A stretch of 64,000 bases of DNA from Bacillota bacterium (GCA_021793645.1 JAJYSJ010000009.1:45083-109082), one strand, 5' to 3'; shown: positions 16,312 to 26,034, counted from the first letter of the stretch. Made by a program: numbers and translations. Notes: a model not told the origin generated them from the letters alone.

Positions 16312-17527
16312 GCAGGTGCTGCTGCGTCGGCGCGGCAAGGTCGCACCGCACCTCAAGGACTACATCGAAAGCGGCGGGCTCGAGGGACTGCGCCGCGCCA
16401 GGGAAATGGGGCCGGAGGCGGTCTGCCGCCTGGTCACGGAAAGCGGTCTGAACGGGCGCGGCGGCGCCGCGTTCCCGACCGGCCGCAAGTGGGACGCTGT
16501 GCGCAGCCAGCCGGAGCCAACGCACTACGTGGTGCTCAACTCCGACGAGAGTGAGCCTGGCACCTTCAAGGACCGGGCACTCATCGACAGCGACCCGTTC
16601 CTCGTGATGGAGGGTCTGCTGATCGCCGCGTACGCGACGCAGTCCGAGCGGATCTTCCTCTACGTGCGCGGCGAGTACGCGCCGCAGACGCGGCTGCTCT
16701 GGGACTGCGCAGAGGAGCTGGCCGCTGGGGGGCACCTCAAGGGCCTCGGCCCGAACGGATCGGATGTCGCGGTGGAGCTGCGCCGCGGCGGCGGCGCCTA
16801 CATTTGCGGCGAGGAGACGGCGCTCTTCCGCTCGATCGAGGGGTATCGCGGCGAGCCGATGTCGAAGCCCCCGTTCCCGACGGTCCAGGGTCTGTTCCGC
16901 AAGCCGACGGTGGTCAACAACGTAGAGACGGTCGCGAACGTGCCGGATATCCTCACGCGCGGCGCCGACTGGTACAAGAGCCGCGGCACTGCGCGTTCGA
17001 GCGGCACGAAGCTCTACTCCATCTCCGGTCATGTGGCTAGACCCGACGTCTACGAGCTGCCGTTCGGCGCGAAGCTCTCAGACCTCCTCGAGCTGGCGGG
17101 CGCCGGCAACGGCAAACCGCTTGAGGCGGTCCTGCTGGGAGGCGCTGCAGGAACATTCGTCTTCCCGCGCGACTTCGACGTTGAACTCAGCTACGAGGGC
17201 GCTGCGGCACGCGGCGCCACGCTCGGCTCCGGTGCAGTGATCGCATTCGCCGAGGGGACGAACCTGTGGCAGGTGGCTGAGCGTCTCGGACGCTTTTTCG
17301 CGCACGAGTCCTGTGGACAGTGCGTGCCCTGCCGGGTTGGCACCCAGCGGCAGTATGAGATCCTGCATGAGCTCGCGGGGGGAGCAGGCGGTGCGCGTGA
17401 ACGCGCCCTCTTGCGGAGCCTCTCGCAGGTGATGACCGACGCGTCGATCTGCGGCCTGGGGCAGACGGCGTCTACCGCTGTGCGCAGCCTCCTGGACGCG
17501 GAAGCCCAGGGCGCACTGGCGGGTTAG
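16304..17527 (+). CDS. Formate dehydrogenase beta subunit, NuoF-like NADH-binding flavoprotein
   Basis: 407 residues from the ATG at 16304, which overlaps the upstream gene by 8 bp; the longer open frame to 16112 is only an overlap. The NADH site (GLNGRGGAAFPTGRKW), the FMN site (LNSDESEPGTFKDR and GGGAYICGEETAL), a SLBB segment and the C-terminal [4Fe-4S] motif (ESCGQCVPCRVG, with the fourth cysteine in SICGLGQ) are all present. It transfers electrons from formate to NAD+ (or the reverse). The N-terminal thioredoxin-like domain of longer FdsB/HoxF proteins is absent, as in NuoF. Confidence 0.92.
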   Translation: MSEQVLLRRRGKVAPHLKDYIESGGLEGLRRAREMGPEAVCRLVTESGLNGRGGAAFPTGRKWDAVRSQPEPTHYVVLNSDESEPGTFKDRALIDSDPFLVMEGLLIAAYATQSERIFLYVRGEYAPQTRLLWDCAEELAAGGHLKGLGPNGSDVAVELRRGGGAYICGEETALFRSIEGYRGEPMSKPPFPTVQGLFRKPTVVNNVETVANVPDILTRGADWYKSRGTARSSGTKLYSISGHVARPDVYELPFGAKLSDLLELAGAGNGKPLEAVLLGGAAGTFVFPRDFDVELSYEGAAARGATLGSGAVIAFAEGTNLWQVAERLGRFFAHESCGQCVPCRVGTQRQYEILHELAGGAGGARERALLRSLSQVMTDASICGLGQTASTAVRSLLDAEAQGALAG

Positions 17528-17539
17528 GGGGGGAGCATA

Positions 17540-18379
17540 GTGGCAGGGGACTTCAAGATCAGCGTTGACGGCCGCGAGGTCACGGCGCACGAGGGCGAGA
17601 CCATCCTCCAGGTGCTCCGTCGCGAGGAGGTCGAGACGCCGACTCTCTGCTACCACGACAATCTGACGCCTGCAAAGGCTTGCCGGGCTTGCGTGGTGGA
17701 ACTGAAAGGGAGCCGTGCACTCGTCGCTTCATGCGAGCGCAAGGCCGAAGCCGGCATGGAGATCCAGACGGAGTCGGAGCGCGTCGTGAACGCGCGCCGC
17801 GGCGTCTTCGAACTCCTGCTGAGCCAGAACGACACCGAGACGGCACCGAACCTGGTCGCCCAGGCGCAGCGGATCGGTGCGGATCCAGAGCATTACAGCG
17901 GCCTGCGCTACGAGCGCCCGCTCTACGACGACAACCCGCTGTTTGTCCGCGACTACGAGAAGTGCATCCTTTGCTACCGCTGCGTCGAGGCTTGCGGCGT
18001 CGACGCGCAGAACACGTTCGCGCTGACGGTGTCTGGCAGGGGTTTTGAGGCCGGCATTGCGGCCGGCTGGGGCGAGACGATGCCCGACTCCGCCTGCGTC
18101 TTTTGCGGCAACTGCGTCGCAGTCTGCCCGACTGGCGCCATCATGGACCGGCGCGAGCACCAGATGCGCGTGCAAGGCCGCTACGATGAGTCCCAGATGC
18201 AGGTCACCCAAACCACCTGTTCGTACTGCGGCGTCGGGTGCCAGCTCGAACTGCATGTCGACCAGCGCACGAATGAGATCGTCAAGGTGACGAGCCCGGA
18301 GACCCACCCGGTGACGTTCGGCTTCCTGTGCGTCAAGGGGCGCTACGGGTACAGCTTCACCGAGGCTGGCCGCGAGTAG
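17540..18379 (+). CDS. Detached N-terminal Fe-S module of the formate dehydrogenase alpha subunit
   Basis: 279 residues, starting at GTG with GGGGGG upstream. A [2Fe-2S] plant-type domain has cysteines at 37, 48, 51 and 65. Two [4Fe-4S] sites follow (C142, C145, C148, C152 and C186, C189, C192, C196). The C-terminus is the Fe4S4 module that normally opens the molybdopterin domain (CSYCGVGC at 227-234 and C264 in FLCVKGRYGYSF). It stops exactly where the catalytic chain of single-chain FdhA would continue, and that continuation is the first gene of the operon. The NuoG-type His-Cys3 cluster expected around residues 94-110 is missing (sequence SQNDTETAPNLV). It must dock with the 13904-15844 product to put the cluster next to the Mo/W site. 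Confidence 0.88.
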   Translation: MAGDFKISVDGREVTAHEGETILQVLRREEVETPTLCYHDNLTPAKACRACVVELKGSRALVASCERKAEAGMEIQTESERVVNARRGVFELLLSQNDTETAPNLVAQAQRIGADPEHYSGLRYERPLYDDNPLFVRDYEKCILCYRCVEACGVDAQNTFALTVSGRGFEAGIAAGWGETMPDSACVFCGNCVAVCPTGAIMDRREHQMRVQGRYDESQMQVTQTTCSYCGVGCQLELHVDQRTNEIVKVTSPETHPVTFGFLCVKGRYGYSFTEAGRE

Positions 18380-18383
18380 GGAT

Positions 18384-18431
18384 CAACGCAGAAGGAGGGC
18401 GCCGGGCAACCGGCGCCCTCCTTCTGCGTTG
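18384..18431. terminator. Terminator after the formate dehydrogenase operon
   Basis: A perfect 22-bp stem beginning CAACGCAGAAGGAGGG and closing through a GCAA tetraloop, 4 bp after the stop codon. It has no T-run but is very stable and symmetrical. Confidence 0.8.
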
Positions 18432-18622
18432 CTGAACGGTGCGCAGTGGACGGATCTGGGCGGCGGCACGCGAAGCACCAGCCGCGTGATGGCCCGCGAT
18501 GCTAGGATGCGTCGAATGCCAATTCGAAAGGCTCCCAGGGTGCCTCCGCTGCTTTTTCACGCTGCTCTGACGGCGAAGGGAGACTACCTGCTTGGGGACG
18601 ACGCCTCGGTCTAGCGCGCATC

Positions 18623-20275
18623 CTAATCCCGGACGACGGGAAGCAGAAGCTGCGAGGGGCGCCGGTGATCGTGGAATATCGCCTGGTCCGCTGCGGCCAT
18701 GCTGCCTGACGTTGCGAGGTCCTCGCCGGTATTGAGGTTGCGTGGGAACTTCGGGAAGGCGCTCGAGGACACTTCGAGCCGGATGGCATGCCCCTTTCCA
18801 ACGACGAGCGAGGTATTCCACAGGTCGATCGTGAGCTCCAGAAGTTCACCGGGCTCGGCAAGCTTCGGCGACCGGAAGCCGTCGCGGTAGCGCAGGCGCA
18901 CCATGCCATCGCAGACGCGCTGGCAGAAGCCGTTCGGCCAGACGTCGACGAGCTTTGCGGTGAAGTCGGTGTCGGGTGCGCTGGATTGCGCATAGAGGAG
19001 GAGGGAAATGGGGCCAGTCAGCTCCAGCGGCTCCTCGAGAAGCGGCGTTGTATAGCAGAGCACGTCGTCGCGCCGCTCGACCGCAGCGTAGTCGTCCGGG
19101 CCGCCGATCTGGATCGAGGTCGGTTCCGTGATGAACGGGACCGGCCGTGCGGGATCGTAGCGGAAGCCGTCCGCGGGTTCATCGCCCGGAGGTTCGGGGG
19201 ACAGCGCTCCGTCGCCCAGGCGACTATTCGCCGCTCCCTGACTGTGAAGGTAGTAGGGGACCTGCCGCATGCCTTGGGGCGGCCAAGATGGGAGGTCCCG
19301 CCATGCGTTCGCGCCCATCGTGAAGATACGAACCGGGGCCTCGCCGGAGTCTGCCAGCCCGCGCAGGTGGCGGTCGAGGAAGCGGCGCTCCAGGCCATGG
19401 AGATCGATCAGGGCGTCCTCTCCGAACTCCACTTCGCCAAGGCGCGTCCCGCCGTTCACGTGGTGTCCCCAGGGTCCCATCAGGAGGCGCTGGTCTTGAC
19501 GGGCCGCTTCGCTGCGTGCACCGCGCTGCATCCCGAGGAAGTTGAGCGGAGTGCCGATCTGCTCGTCGTCATACCAGCCGGAGATGTGCAGCACGGGCAC
19601 GTCGATCTCGCCGAACCGGTCCTGGTAGGAGAGGGACTGCCAGTATTCGTCGAGCGACTGGTGAGACAGCGCCTCGCGCCAGAGCGGGAGGTCCCGGCCG
19701 AGCGCCTCATCCATCGTCAAGAGCGGGAGATGATCGTAGATGCGCATCCAGTCGGGTGCCTGCGTGTCCTGCATTGTCCTGCCGCTTGTCATGTGGTACC
19801 AGCAGATGTCCATCGGACTCGGGACGCCCGTGGGGGTCTCGACGAAGGTGTCCGAGGGAGAGACCATCGCGATCATCGCCTTGAGGTGGGGCGGGCGCAG
19901 CCTTGCCGTGAGCCACTGGACCCGCCCGGAGTAGCTGGCCCCCGTCGTTGCCACGGCTCCAGTGCAGAAGCCTTGGGCGCCTGCCCACTCGATCGCGTCA
20001 TAGCCGTCCTCGCCGTCGCGCCGATAGGGGATGAAGTCCCCTTCGGAATCGCCGCGCCCGCGCACGTCGACGGCCAGGAAGGCGTAGCCGTCGCGCGCCC
20101 AGTGCAGTCCACGGTCACGGTAGCGGGCGGACGCCTTGACATAGGGCGTACGCAGCACGATGGCCGGGTGCGGGCCGTCGCCTGCCGGCAGGTAGAGGTC
20201 TGCGGAAAGGTGGACACCGTCGCGCATCGGGATGCGCATGTCGTATCGCACATGGACTTGCGGGGAATCTGGCAA
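18623..20275 (-). CDS. CocE/NonD family (X-Pro dipeptidyl-peptidase S15 type) hydrolase
   Basis: 550 residues. The N-terminal alpha/beta-hydrolase domain opens with the family pattern VRYDMRIPMRDGVHLSADL and has the nucleophile elbow TTGASYSGRVQW (Ser near residue 113), the oxyanion segment VDVRGRGDSEGD and a helical cap. The C-terminal PepX_C jelly-roll follows from about residue 330. Family members cleave esters or Xaa-Pro peptides. No signal peptide is seen. It is 17 bp upstream of the M20 gene's stop on the same strand, so the two are probably co-transcribed (M20 first). The 190-bp gap between its 3' end and the FDH terminator holds no gene I can see. Confidence 0.85.
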   Translation of the reverse strand: MPDSPQVHVRYDMRIPMRDGVHLSADLYLPAGDGPHPAIVLRTPYVKASARYRDRGLHWARDGYAFLAVDVRGRGDSEGDFIPYRRDGEDGYDAIEWAGAQGFCTGAVATTGASYSGRVQWLTARLRPPHLKAMIAMVSPSDTFVETPTGVPSPMDICWYHMTSGRTMQDTQAPDWMRIYDHLPLLTMDEALGRDLPLWREALSHQSLDEYWQSLSYQDRFGEIDVPVLHISGWYDDEQIGTPLNFLGMQRGARSEAARQDQRLLMGPWGHHVNGGTRLGEVEFGEDALIDLHGLERRFLDRHLRGLADSGEAPVRIFTMGANAWRDLPSWPPQGMRQVPYYLHSQGAANSRLGDGALSPEPPGDEPADGFRYDPARPVPFITEPTSIQIGGPDDYAAVERRDDVLCYTTPLLEEPLELTGPISLLLYAQSSAPDTDFTAKLVDVWPNGFCQRVCDGMVRLRYRDGFRSPKLAEPGELLELTIDLWNTSLVVGKGHAIRLEVSSSAFPKFPRNLNTGEDLATSGSMAAADQAIFHDHRRPSQLLLPVVRD

Positions 20276-20292
20276 GCCGTTCGCCTCCGCCG

Positions 20293-21471
20293 TTAGAGCA
20301 GATGGAGCGCCGCGCCGACGAACGCGGCGACGCCTGTCTCGAGCACATCCTCGTCGATCGTGAAGCGCGCGTGGTGGTGCGGATAGACGATGCCCTTCGC
20401 CTCGTTGCGGGAGCCGAGCCAGAAGAAGCAGCCCGGCACGCGCTGCTGATAGGCGGAGAAGTCCTCTCCGACCATCGAGGGCACCGCCTCTTCGACAACC
20501 TCTTCACCCAGCACCTCGCGCAGCGCCGCGGCGAGCGCGGCAGACACTGCTGCATCGTTGCGGATCGGCCGGTAGCCGCGCTGGTAGCGGTGAGTGCAGG
20601 TGGCGCCGAAGGCGGCGCACAGGCCCTCGGCCACCTCGCCGATACGCCGCTCGAAGAGCTTTCGCACGTCCTCGTCGAAGGTGCGGACGGTGCCCCCGAG
20701 CGTCACGCGGTCCGGGATGACGTTGTCCGCGGTGCCCGCATGGACCTGGGTCACGCTCAGGACGGCAGGCCGTAGGGGGTCCGCCTCGCGGGAGACGAGC
20801 TGCTGCAGAGCCAGGATGATCTGGGCCGCCAAGGGTACAGGATCCACCGTGAGATGCGGCTGGGCGGCGTGGCCGCCGCGCCCCAAAACCTCGATCGAGA
20901 AGGTGTCCGGCGCTGCAGTCAGGGGTCCAGCCGCGATGCCGATCCTTCCGGACGTAAGCGGCAGCCAGAGGTGCGTACCGATCACCATGTCGACGCCGTC
21001 GAGAACACCCGCATCCACCATCTCCTGGGCTCCGCCGGGGAAGAGCTCCTCCGCGTGCTGGAACAGAAGGCGCACCTCGCCCTGCAGTTCCCCGCGCAGC
21101 GCGGAGAGCACCTTTGCCGCGCCGAGCAGCATGGCGGTGTGGCCGTCGTGGCCGCATGCGTGCATCGCGCCAGGGGTTTGCGAGGCGAACGGCAGCCCCG
21201 TCTCCTCGGTGATCGGCAGGGCGTCCATGTCGGCCCGGATCGCGAGGCAGCGACCGGAAAAGACGCCCTCAATGCTGGCGACGACACTCGTCGGCGTAGG
21301 GTGGTAGGGCCTCAGACCGAACGAGGCGAGTTGATCGAAGACGTAGCGCGCAGTCTCCCGTTCATTGAAGGATGTCTCCGGATTAGCGTGCAGGTGCCTG
21401 CGCCAGGCGATGGCGTCCTCGCGTACGCCGTGCGCGAGTTGACGGACGCGGTCGCTATGCAAGGTCTCCAA
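20293..21471 (-). CDS. M20 family amidohydrolase (hippurate/N-acyl amino acid hydrolase type)
   Basis: 392 residues, the usual size. The metal-binding pattern is clear: MHACGHDGHTAMLLG (first metal ligands), then the catalytic Glu in QHAEELFPGG, and a later His ligand in the C-terminal VGEDFSAY segment. The dimerisation domain lies in between (about 180-300). These enzymes release free amino acids from N-acyl or peptide conjugates. It is divergent from the tricorn protease gene (130-bp gap) and upstream of the CocE-like hydrolase; the whole area looks devoted to peptide turnover. Confidence 0.88.
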   Translation of the reverse strand: METLHSDRVRQLAHGVREDAIAWRRHLHANPETSFNERETARYVFDQLASFGLRPYHPTPTSVVASIEGVFSGRCLAIRADMDALPITEETGLPFASQTPGAMHACGHDGHTAMLLGAAKVLSALRGELQGEVRLLFQHAEELFPGGAQEMVDAGVLDGVDMVIGTHLWLPLTSGRIGIAAGPLTAAPDTFSIEVLGRGGHAAQPHLTVDPVPLAAQIILALQQLVSREADPLRPAVLSVTQVHAGTADNVIPDRVTLGGTVRTFDEDVRKLFERRIGEVAEGLCAAFGATCTHRYQRGYRPIRNDAAVSAALAAALREVLGEEVVEEAVPSMVGEDFSAYQQRVPGCFFWLGSRNEAKGIVYPHHHARFTIDEDVLETGVAAFVGAALHLL

Positions 21472-21617
21472 TCGGCTCGCCTCCAGTAAGGTGGGGATGG
21501 TCGGATACGCCGTTTCTTCCCGGCGGCTGCGGGGGGTTCCTGCCCGCAGGGCAGGAAGCGGTGCGGGCGAAACGGAAAGAATCTATATTCCAGCCCTGAG
21601 CATTGGGAGGAGAGCCC

Positions 21618-24600
21618 TTGCAAGACAGCGGCTACTACCGCTACCCGGCGATCTTTGGAGACGAGATCGCCTTCATCAGCGAAGACGACATCTGGGTCGC
21701 GCCCGCAGACGGTGGACGCGCCGAACGCCGCACTTCTGGACTCGGCGCGATGGGGCAGCCCCGCTTTTCACCGGACGGCGCAAGCCTCACCTTCACCGGC
21801 CGCGAGGAGGGCGACCAGGAGATCTACCGCATGCCCGCCGCCGGCGGCCCGGTGGAGCGCATCACCTACCTTGGCGCCGTCAGCGTCAATGTCGGTTGGA
21901 TGACGGACGGGCGGATTGTGTTTGCAAGCAACCACGGACGTCCCTTTTCGCGCTGGTTCGAACTGTTCGCGGCGCACCCGCAGGGCGGTGCGGCAGAGAG
22001 GCTACCTTACGGCGCCGCGAACGAGATCGCGTTTGGCCCCGGCGGCGCCATCGCTCTCGGCCGCAACGTCTCTGACCCTGCCCGCTGGAAGCGCTACCGT
22101 GGTGGCACGGTCGGGCAGATCTGGCTCGACGCCGAGGGCACGGGTAAGTTCAGGCGGCTGCTTGGCGTCGACGGGAACCTCGCGGATCCGGTCTGGCTTG
22201 GAGAGCGCCTCTATTTCCTCTCGGACCACGAGGGCGTCGGCAACATCTATTCCGTGAATCGCGAACTAGGGGACCTCCGGCGCCATACGGACCACGAGAC
22301 CTACTATGCGCGCAACGCCTCAGGCGACGGCCGGCGGATCGTCTACCACGCGGGGGCGGACCTCTACGTCTTCGATCCGCAGGAGGGCGCGCGGCGCGTG
22401 GAGATCGCGTATCCCGGCCAACGCACACAGCGCCAGCGCAAGTTCGTCGACGCCGCGCGCTTCCTCACCGAGGCCGACGTGCACCCAGGCGGTCACAAGC
22501 TGGCGCTCACGGCGCGCGGTCAGCTCTTCTCACTCGGCAATTGGCACGGCCCCGTGCTCCGCGTCGCACCCCAGGACGGCGTGCGTCACAGGCTCGGCAG
22601 TTGGCTTGCCGACGGCAACGGGATCGTGGCGGTCTCGGATGCGGGCGGAGAAGAGCAGGTTTGCGTCTACGGGACTGACGGAGACGAGACCCGGCGTTTC
22701 GACTCGCTCGACCTTGGGCAGCTCACAGCACTCGTGCCGGCGCCGAAGGGGGATCTTGTCGCGGCCGCGAACCAGCGAGGCGAACTCTTTATCGTCGATC
22801 TGGAGAAGGGTGCGACGATCCGTTGCGCCCATAGTGTCTTTGGGCGCATCGCGAACCCCGCCTGGTCTGCCGACGCGCGCTATCTGGCATTCGCAATCCC
22901 GGACTCCGCGAAGACGGTCGCGATCCACGTCTACGATCGGGAGACGGGCGAGAGCCATGCGGTCACTCGCCCCGTGCGGGAGGATAGGGCGCCTGCCTTT
23001 GACCCGAAAGGCAAGTACCTCTACTTCCTCTCGGCGCGCATCTACGATCCCGTTCCGGACTCCTTGACGTTCGACCTCGGCTTCCCGCGCGGCATGCGCC
23101 CGTACCTCGTGACCTTGCAGCGCGACCTGCCGTCGCCCTTCCTGCCGGAGCCTCAGCCAATGAACAAGAAGCCCGGCGCGGAGAAGGATGCGGACGCTGC
23201 GGACGAGGAGGAAACCCTGCCTGCGATCGAGTTCGAAGGGATCCTCGACCGCGTCGTCGCCTTCCCAGTTGCCGACGGCGTCTACGGACAGCTGGCCGCG
23301 ATCGAGGGGAAGGTCCTCTATACGACCTTCCCCGTGGAGGGAACGCTTCTTGACGCCGGCATGGCTCCCGAGCCTGACGCCGACGGCACCCTGCACGCCT
23401 ACGACCTTGAGAAGCGCAAGGGAGAGGTCCTCGCACGCGGCATCGGCTCGTTCCGCATGTCCCTTGGCGGCGGCAGCGTGGTGATCCGAAGCGGTCGCAA
23501 ACTGCGCGTCGTGAAGGCAGGCGAGAAGATTGAGGAGAAGGCGGGCGAGGAGCCGGGCCGCGAGAGCGGACTAGTCGATCTCGGACGCGTGCGCGTCTCC
23601 GTCCTGCCGGGCGCGGAGTGGTCGCAGATGCTGCGCGAGGGCTGGCGTCTACTGCGCGACAATTTCTGGGACGAGGACATGTCCGGGGCCGATTGGGAAG
23701 CGGTGTATTCGCGCTACCGCCCACTCGTCGAGCGCGTCTCGACGCGCGGGGAGCTTTCCGACCTGATGTGGGAGATGCAAGGGGAGCTCGGCACCTCGCA
23801 CGCCTATGAGATGTTCGGGGACTACCGCAGGCCGCCGGACTACGCGATCGGGCAGCTTGCCGCGGACTTTGCCTGGGACGACGCGGCGGGCGCCTACCGG
23901 GTGGTTTACGTCGCACGCGGCGACTCGTGGGATGAGCGGGCCGCATCGCCCTTGCAGATGCCCGGTGCGCTCGTTGCACCGGGAGACCACCTCTACGCCA
24001 TCGACGGCCGCCCCCTCGACGAGGCGACGCCGCCCGGACGCCTGCTGGTCGGTGCGGCGGGGCAGGAGATCGAGCTGCTCGTGGGGCGCGGCGAAGAGAA
24101 GCGGCGGGTGCGCGTGAAGGCGCTGCGCCATGAGGCGCTCGCGCGCTACCGCGACTGGGTAGAGCGCAACCGCGCCGCCGTCCATAGCGCGTCCGACGGC
24201 CGGATCGGCTACGTACACGTGCCGGACATGGGTTCCCGCGGCTACTCCGAGTTCTTCCGCAGCTATCTTGTCGAGAGCCAGCGCGATGCCCTGATCGTCG
24301 ACGTGCGCTACAACGGAGGCGGCAACGTTTCGCAGCTGCTGCTGGAGAAGCTCCTTCGCCGCCGCATCGGCTACGATGCGCAGCGCTGGGGCAGTCCCGA
24401 GCCCTACCCCGGGGACAGCGTCGCCGGCCCGATCGTCGCACTGACGAACGAGAACGCCGGCTCGGACGGCGACATCTTCAGTCATGCCTTCAAGTTGTTC
24501 AAGGTGGGGCCGCTCCTCGGGGAGCGCACCTGGGGCGGCGTGATCGGGATCTACCCCCGGCACCCTCTCGTCGACATGACGGTGACGACGCAGCCCGAGT

Positions 24601-24824
24601 TCTCGTTCTGGTTCGTCGATGTCGGATGGGGCGTCGAGAATTACGGCACCGATCCGGACATCGAGGTGGTCTACCGCCCGCAGGACTACATGGCGGGCGA
24701 GGATCCGCAACTCCAACGCGCGATCGCGGAGGCGGCGCGTCGTTTGCAAGAGCGCGGGGTCGTCGGGCCGAACTTCGGCCCGCGCCCCAGCCGCAGGCTT
24801 CCGAAGCTGCCGCCGCGCTCCTGA
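21618..24824 (+). CDS. Tricorn protease homologue (S41)
   Basis: 1068 residues from TTG 21618, chosen because GGGAGGAG ends 6 bp upstream (an in-frame TTG at 21603 would put that site inside the gene). N-terminal beta-propeller repeats (about 1-600) precede a core with a PDZ domain (about 700-800) and the S41 catalytic domain. The expected catalytic residues can be placed: Ser-His in GELGTSHAYE, the nucleophile Ser in NENAGSDGDIF, and the Glu in WGVENYGTDPDIE. Tricorn cuts oligopeptides made by the proteasome or other proteases into di- to tetrapeptides, which aminopeptidases then finish. Intracellular; no signal peptide. Confidence 0.92.
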   Translation: MQDSGYYRYPAIFGDEIAFISEDDIWVAPADGGRAERRTSGLGAMGQPRFSPDGASLTFTGREEGDQEIYRMPAAGGPVERITYLGAVSVNVGWMTDGRIVFASNHGRPFSRWFELFAAHPQGGAAERLPYGAANEIAFGPGGAIALGRNVSDPARWKRYRGGTVGQIWLDAEGTGKFRRLLGVDGNLADPVWLGERLYFLSDHEGVGNIYSVNRELGDLRRHTDHETYYARNASGDGRRIVYHAGADLYVFDPQEGARRVEIAYPGQRTQRQRKFVDAARFLTEADVHPGGHKLALTARGQLFSLGNWHGPVLRVAPQDGVRHRLGSWLADGNGIVAVSDAGGEEQVCVYGTDGDETRRFDSLDLGQLTALVPAPKGDLVAAANQRGELFIVDLEKGATIRCAHSVFGRIANPAWSADARYLAFAIPDSAKTVAIHVYDRETGESHAVTRPVREDRAPAFDPKGKYLYFLSARIYDPVPDSLTFDLGFPRGMRPYLVTLQRDLPSPFLPEPQPMNKKPGAEKDADAADEEETLPAIEFEGILDRVVAFPVADGVYGQLAAIEGKVLYTTFPVEGTLLDAGMAPEPDADGTLHAYDLEKRKGEVLARGIGSFRMSLGGGSVVIRSGRKLRVVKAGEKIEEKAGEEPGRESGLVDLGRVRVSVLPGAEWSQMLREGWRLLRDNFWDEDMSGADWEAVYSRYRPLVERVSTRGELSDLMWEMQGELGTSHAYEMFGDYRRPPDYAIGQLAADFAWDDAAGAYRVVYVARGDSWDERAASPLQMPGALVAPGDHLYAIDGRPLDEATPPGRLLVGAAGQEIELLVGRGEEKRRVRVKALRHEALARYRDWVERNRAAVHSASDGRIGYVHVPDMGSRGYSEFFRSYLVESQRDALIVDVRYNGGGNVSQLLLEKLLRRRIGYDAQRWGSPEPYPGDSVAGPIVALTNENAGSDGDIFSHAFKLFKVGPLLGERTWGGVIGIYPRHPLVDMTVTTQPEFSFWFVDVGWGVENYGTDPDIEVVYRPQDYMAGEDPQLQRAIAEAARRLQERGVVGPNFGPRPSRRLPKLPPRS

Positions 24825-24857
24825 GGCGGCCAAGATGGTAGGAGAGGAGCAGTGCTG

Positions 24858-25370
24858 ATGCGTGCGCTCGAGGAGGGCCTGGCGCTGCGCGAAGCGGGGC
24901 AGCTGCTCGCGGCGCTGCCCCTCCTGCAGAAGGCCACCGAGGAGGAAGCAGGGAATGCGGAGGCCTGGTACTGGTTTGCCGTGACGCAGGACAGTCTTGG
25001 CATGGAGTCGACCGCCGTGCACTGCTACCGAGAGGCGCTGCGGCTTGGCTGTACGCGCACGGCGGAAGCACACGCCTACCTTGCGAGTTCGCTGCAGAAG
25101 ACCTGGAACGCAGCCGGCGGCTACGGCCACATCCAACGGGCACTGGCCGCCCAGCCGGGCAGCGCGCTCTTCCACTTCATCCATGGCAACATCCTCGCCG
25201 ACATGCGCCGCTGGAAGGAAGCAGAGGCGGCATACCGCACGGCGCTTGGGATCGATCCTGCGCAGGGCATCGTCTGGCACCGGCTTGGCCAATTGCTGGG
25301 CGCGAGCGGGCGCCAGCATGAGGCGTGGGAAGCCTACCAGACGGCATACAGGCACGGCGACGGATTCTAG
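24858..25370 (+). CDS. TPR-repeat protein
   Basis: 170 residues from the ATG at 24858 (GTG 24852 is also possible; GGAGAGGAG lies just upstream). It is entirely helical with at least three to four tetratricopeptide repeats, for example AEAWYWFAVTQDSLGMESTAVHCYREAL and LFHFIHGNILADMRRWKEAEAAY in part. It begins 33 bp after the tricorn gene and is probably in its operon. A scaffold or adaptor role is likely; no partner is evident. Confidence 0.8.
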   Translation: MRALEEGLALREAGQLLAALPLLQKATEEEAGNAEAWYWFAVTQDSLGMESTAVHCYREALRLGCTRTAEAHAYLASSLQKTWNAAGGYGHIQRALAAQPGSALFHFIHGNILADMRRWKEAEAAYRTALGIDPAQGIVWHRLGQLLGASGRQHEAWEAYQTAYRHGDGF

Positions 25371-25442
25371 CGGCTGAAGTCTTCTCAACGCACGGAAGCT
25401 GCGCGGCGCCGGGGCGATGCCGCAGATCTATTTGGAGGCGGT

Positions 25443-25853
25443 ATGGTGCGCATCCTCTATGCGGCGCTCGCAGGGTTCTTGCTCGGTGTTTCGGCGTTCT
25501 TCACCTTCATCGTGCCGGAAGTCGCGTTCAGGGTGTTGCCGAGCGTACAGCTCGCACCATTCCTCGCCGGAATCTTCCCGCGGTTCTACGCGCTGACGGC
25601 GGTTGCGGGTGCGCTCCTGACGCTTCTTTCACTCGTTCTGCCGCGGCGCGGGACCCTGGAGTTCGCGTGGCCGGCAGCAGCACTTTTGCTGACGCTGTTC
25701 GCTTGGCTGTGGCTGCTCCCGGCGGTGAATCGCGCGGTCGGAACGCCCGCCTTCGGTGCACTGCACGGCATCAGCCTCGGCCTCGACCTCGTCGCGATGC
25801 TGCTCTGGCTGCTCGGGCTGATCGCCGCGTACAGCCGCCGGCGCAGCACCTAA
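25443..25853 (+). CDS. DUF4149-like four-span membrane protein
   Basis: 136 residues with four hydrophobic segments. The pattern FIVPEVAFRVLP followed by IFPRFYALTAVAGA resembles the DUF4149/TMEM205-like family, whose function is unknown. The ATG has GGAGG 4-8 bp upstream. It is 72 bp downstream of the TPR gene. Confidence 0.65.
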   Translation: MVRILYAALAGFLLGVSAFFTFIVPEVAFRVLPSVQLAPFLAGIFPRFYALTAVAGALLTLLSLVLPRRGTLEFAWPAAALLLTLFAWLWLLPAVNRAVGTPAFGALHGISLGLDLVAMLLWLLGLIAAYSRRRST

Positions 25854-26034
25854 GGCGGGTTCTCTATGTGAACCTCGGTGCGCCTGAGCCGGAGCGATGA
25901 GCATGGCGCTCTTGATTCGTAGCTTTCAGTAGACCGAGCTCGCGCAGGCGGGGTGCGGCCACAGGCCCGCATCCCGCCTTGCGCAGGGCTTGCCGCACCT
26001 TGCATAGAATCGCAGCGTCAGGAGGCGGCGCCGC

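Noticed and set aside
18433..18622. Possible structured RNA between the FDH terminator and the CocE-like gene
   Set aside because: Some short complementary segments, but no riboswitch core sequence could be matched and both neighbours end here.
23649..25388. 579-codon minus-strand open frame opposite tricorn and TPR genes
   Set aside because: Shadow frame caused by high GC; the plus strand encodes recognisable catalytic motifs.
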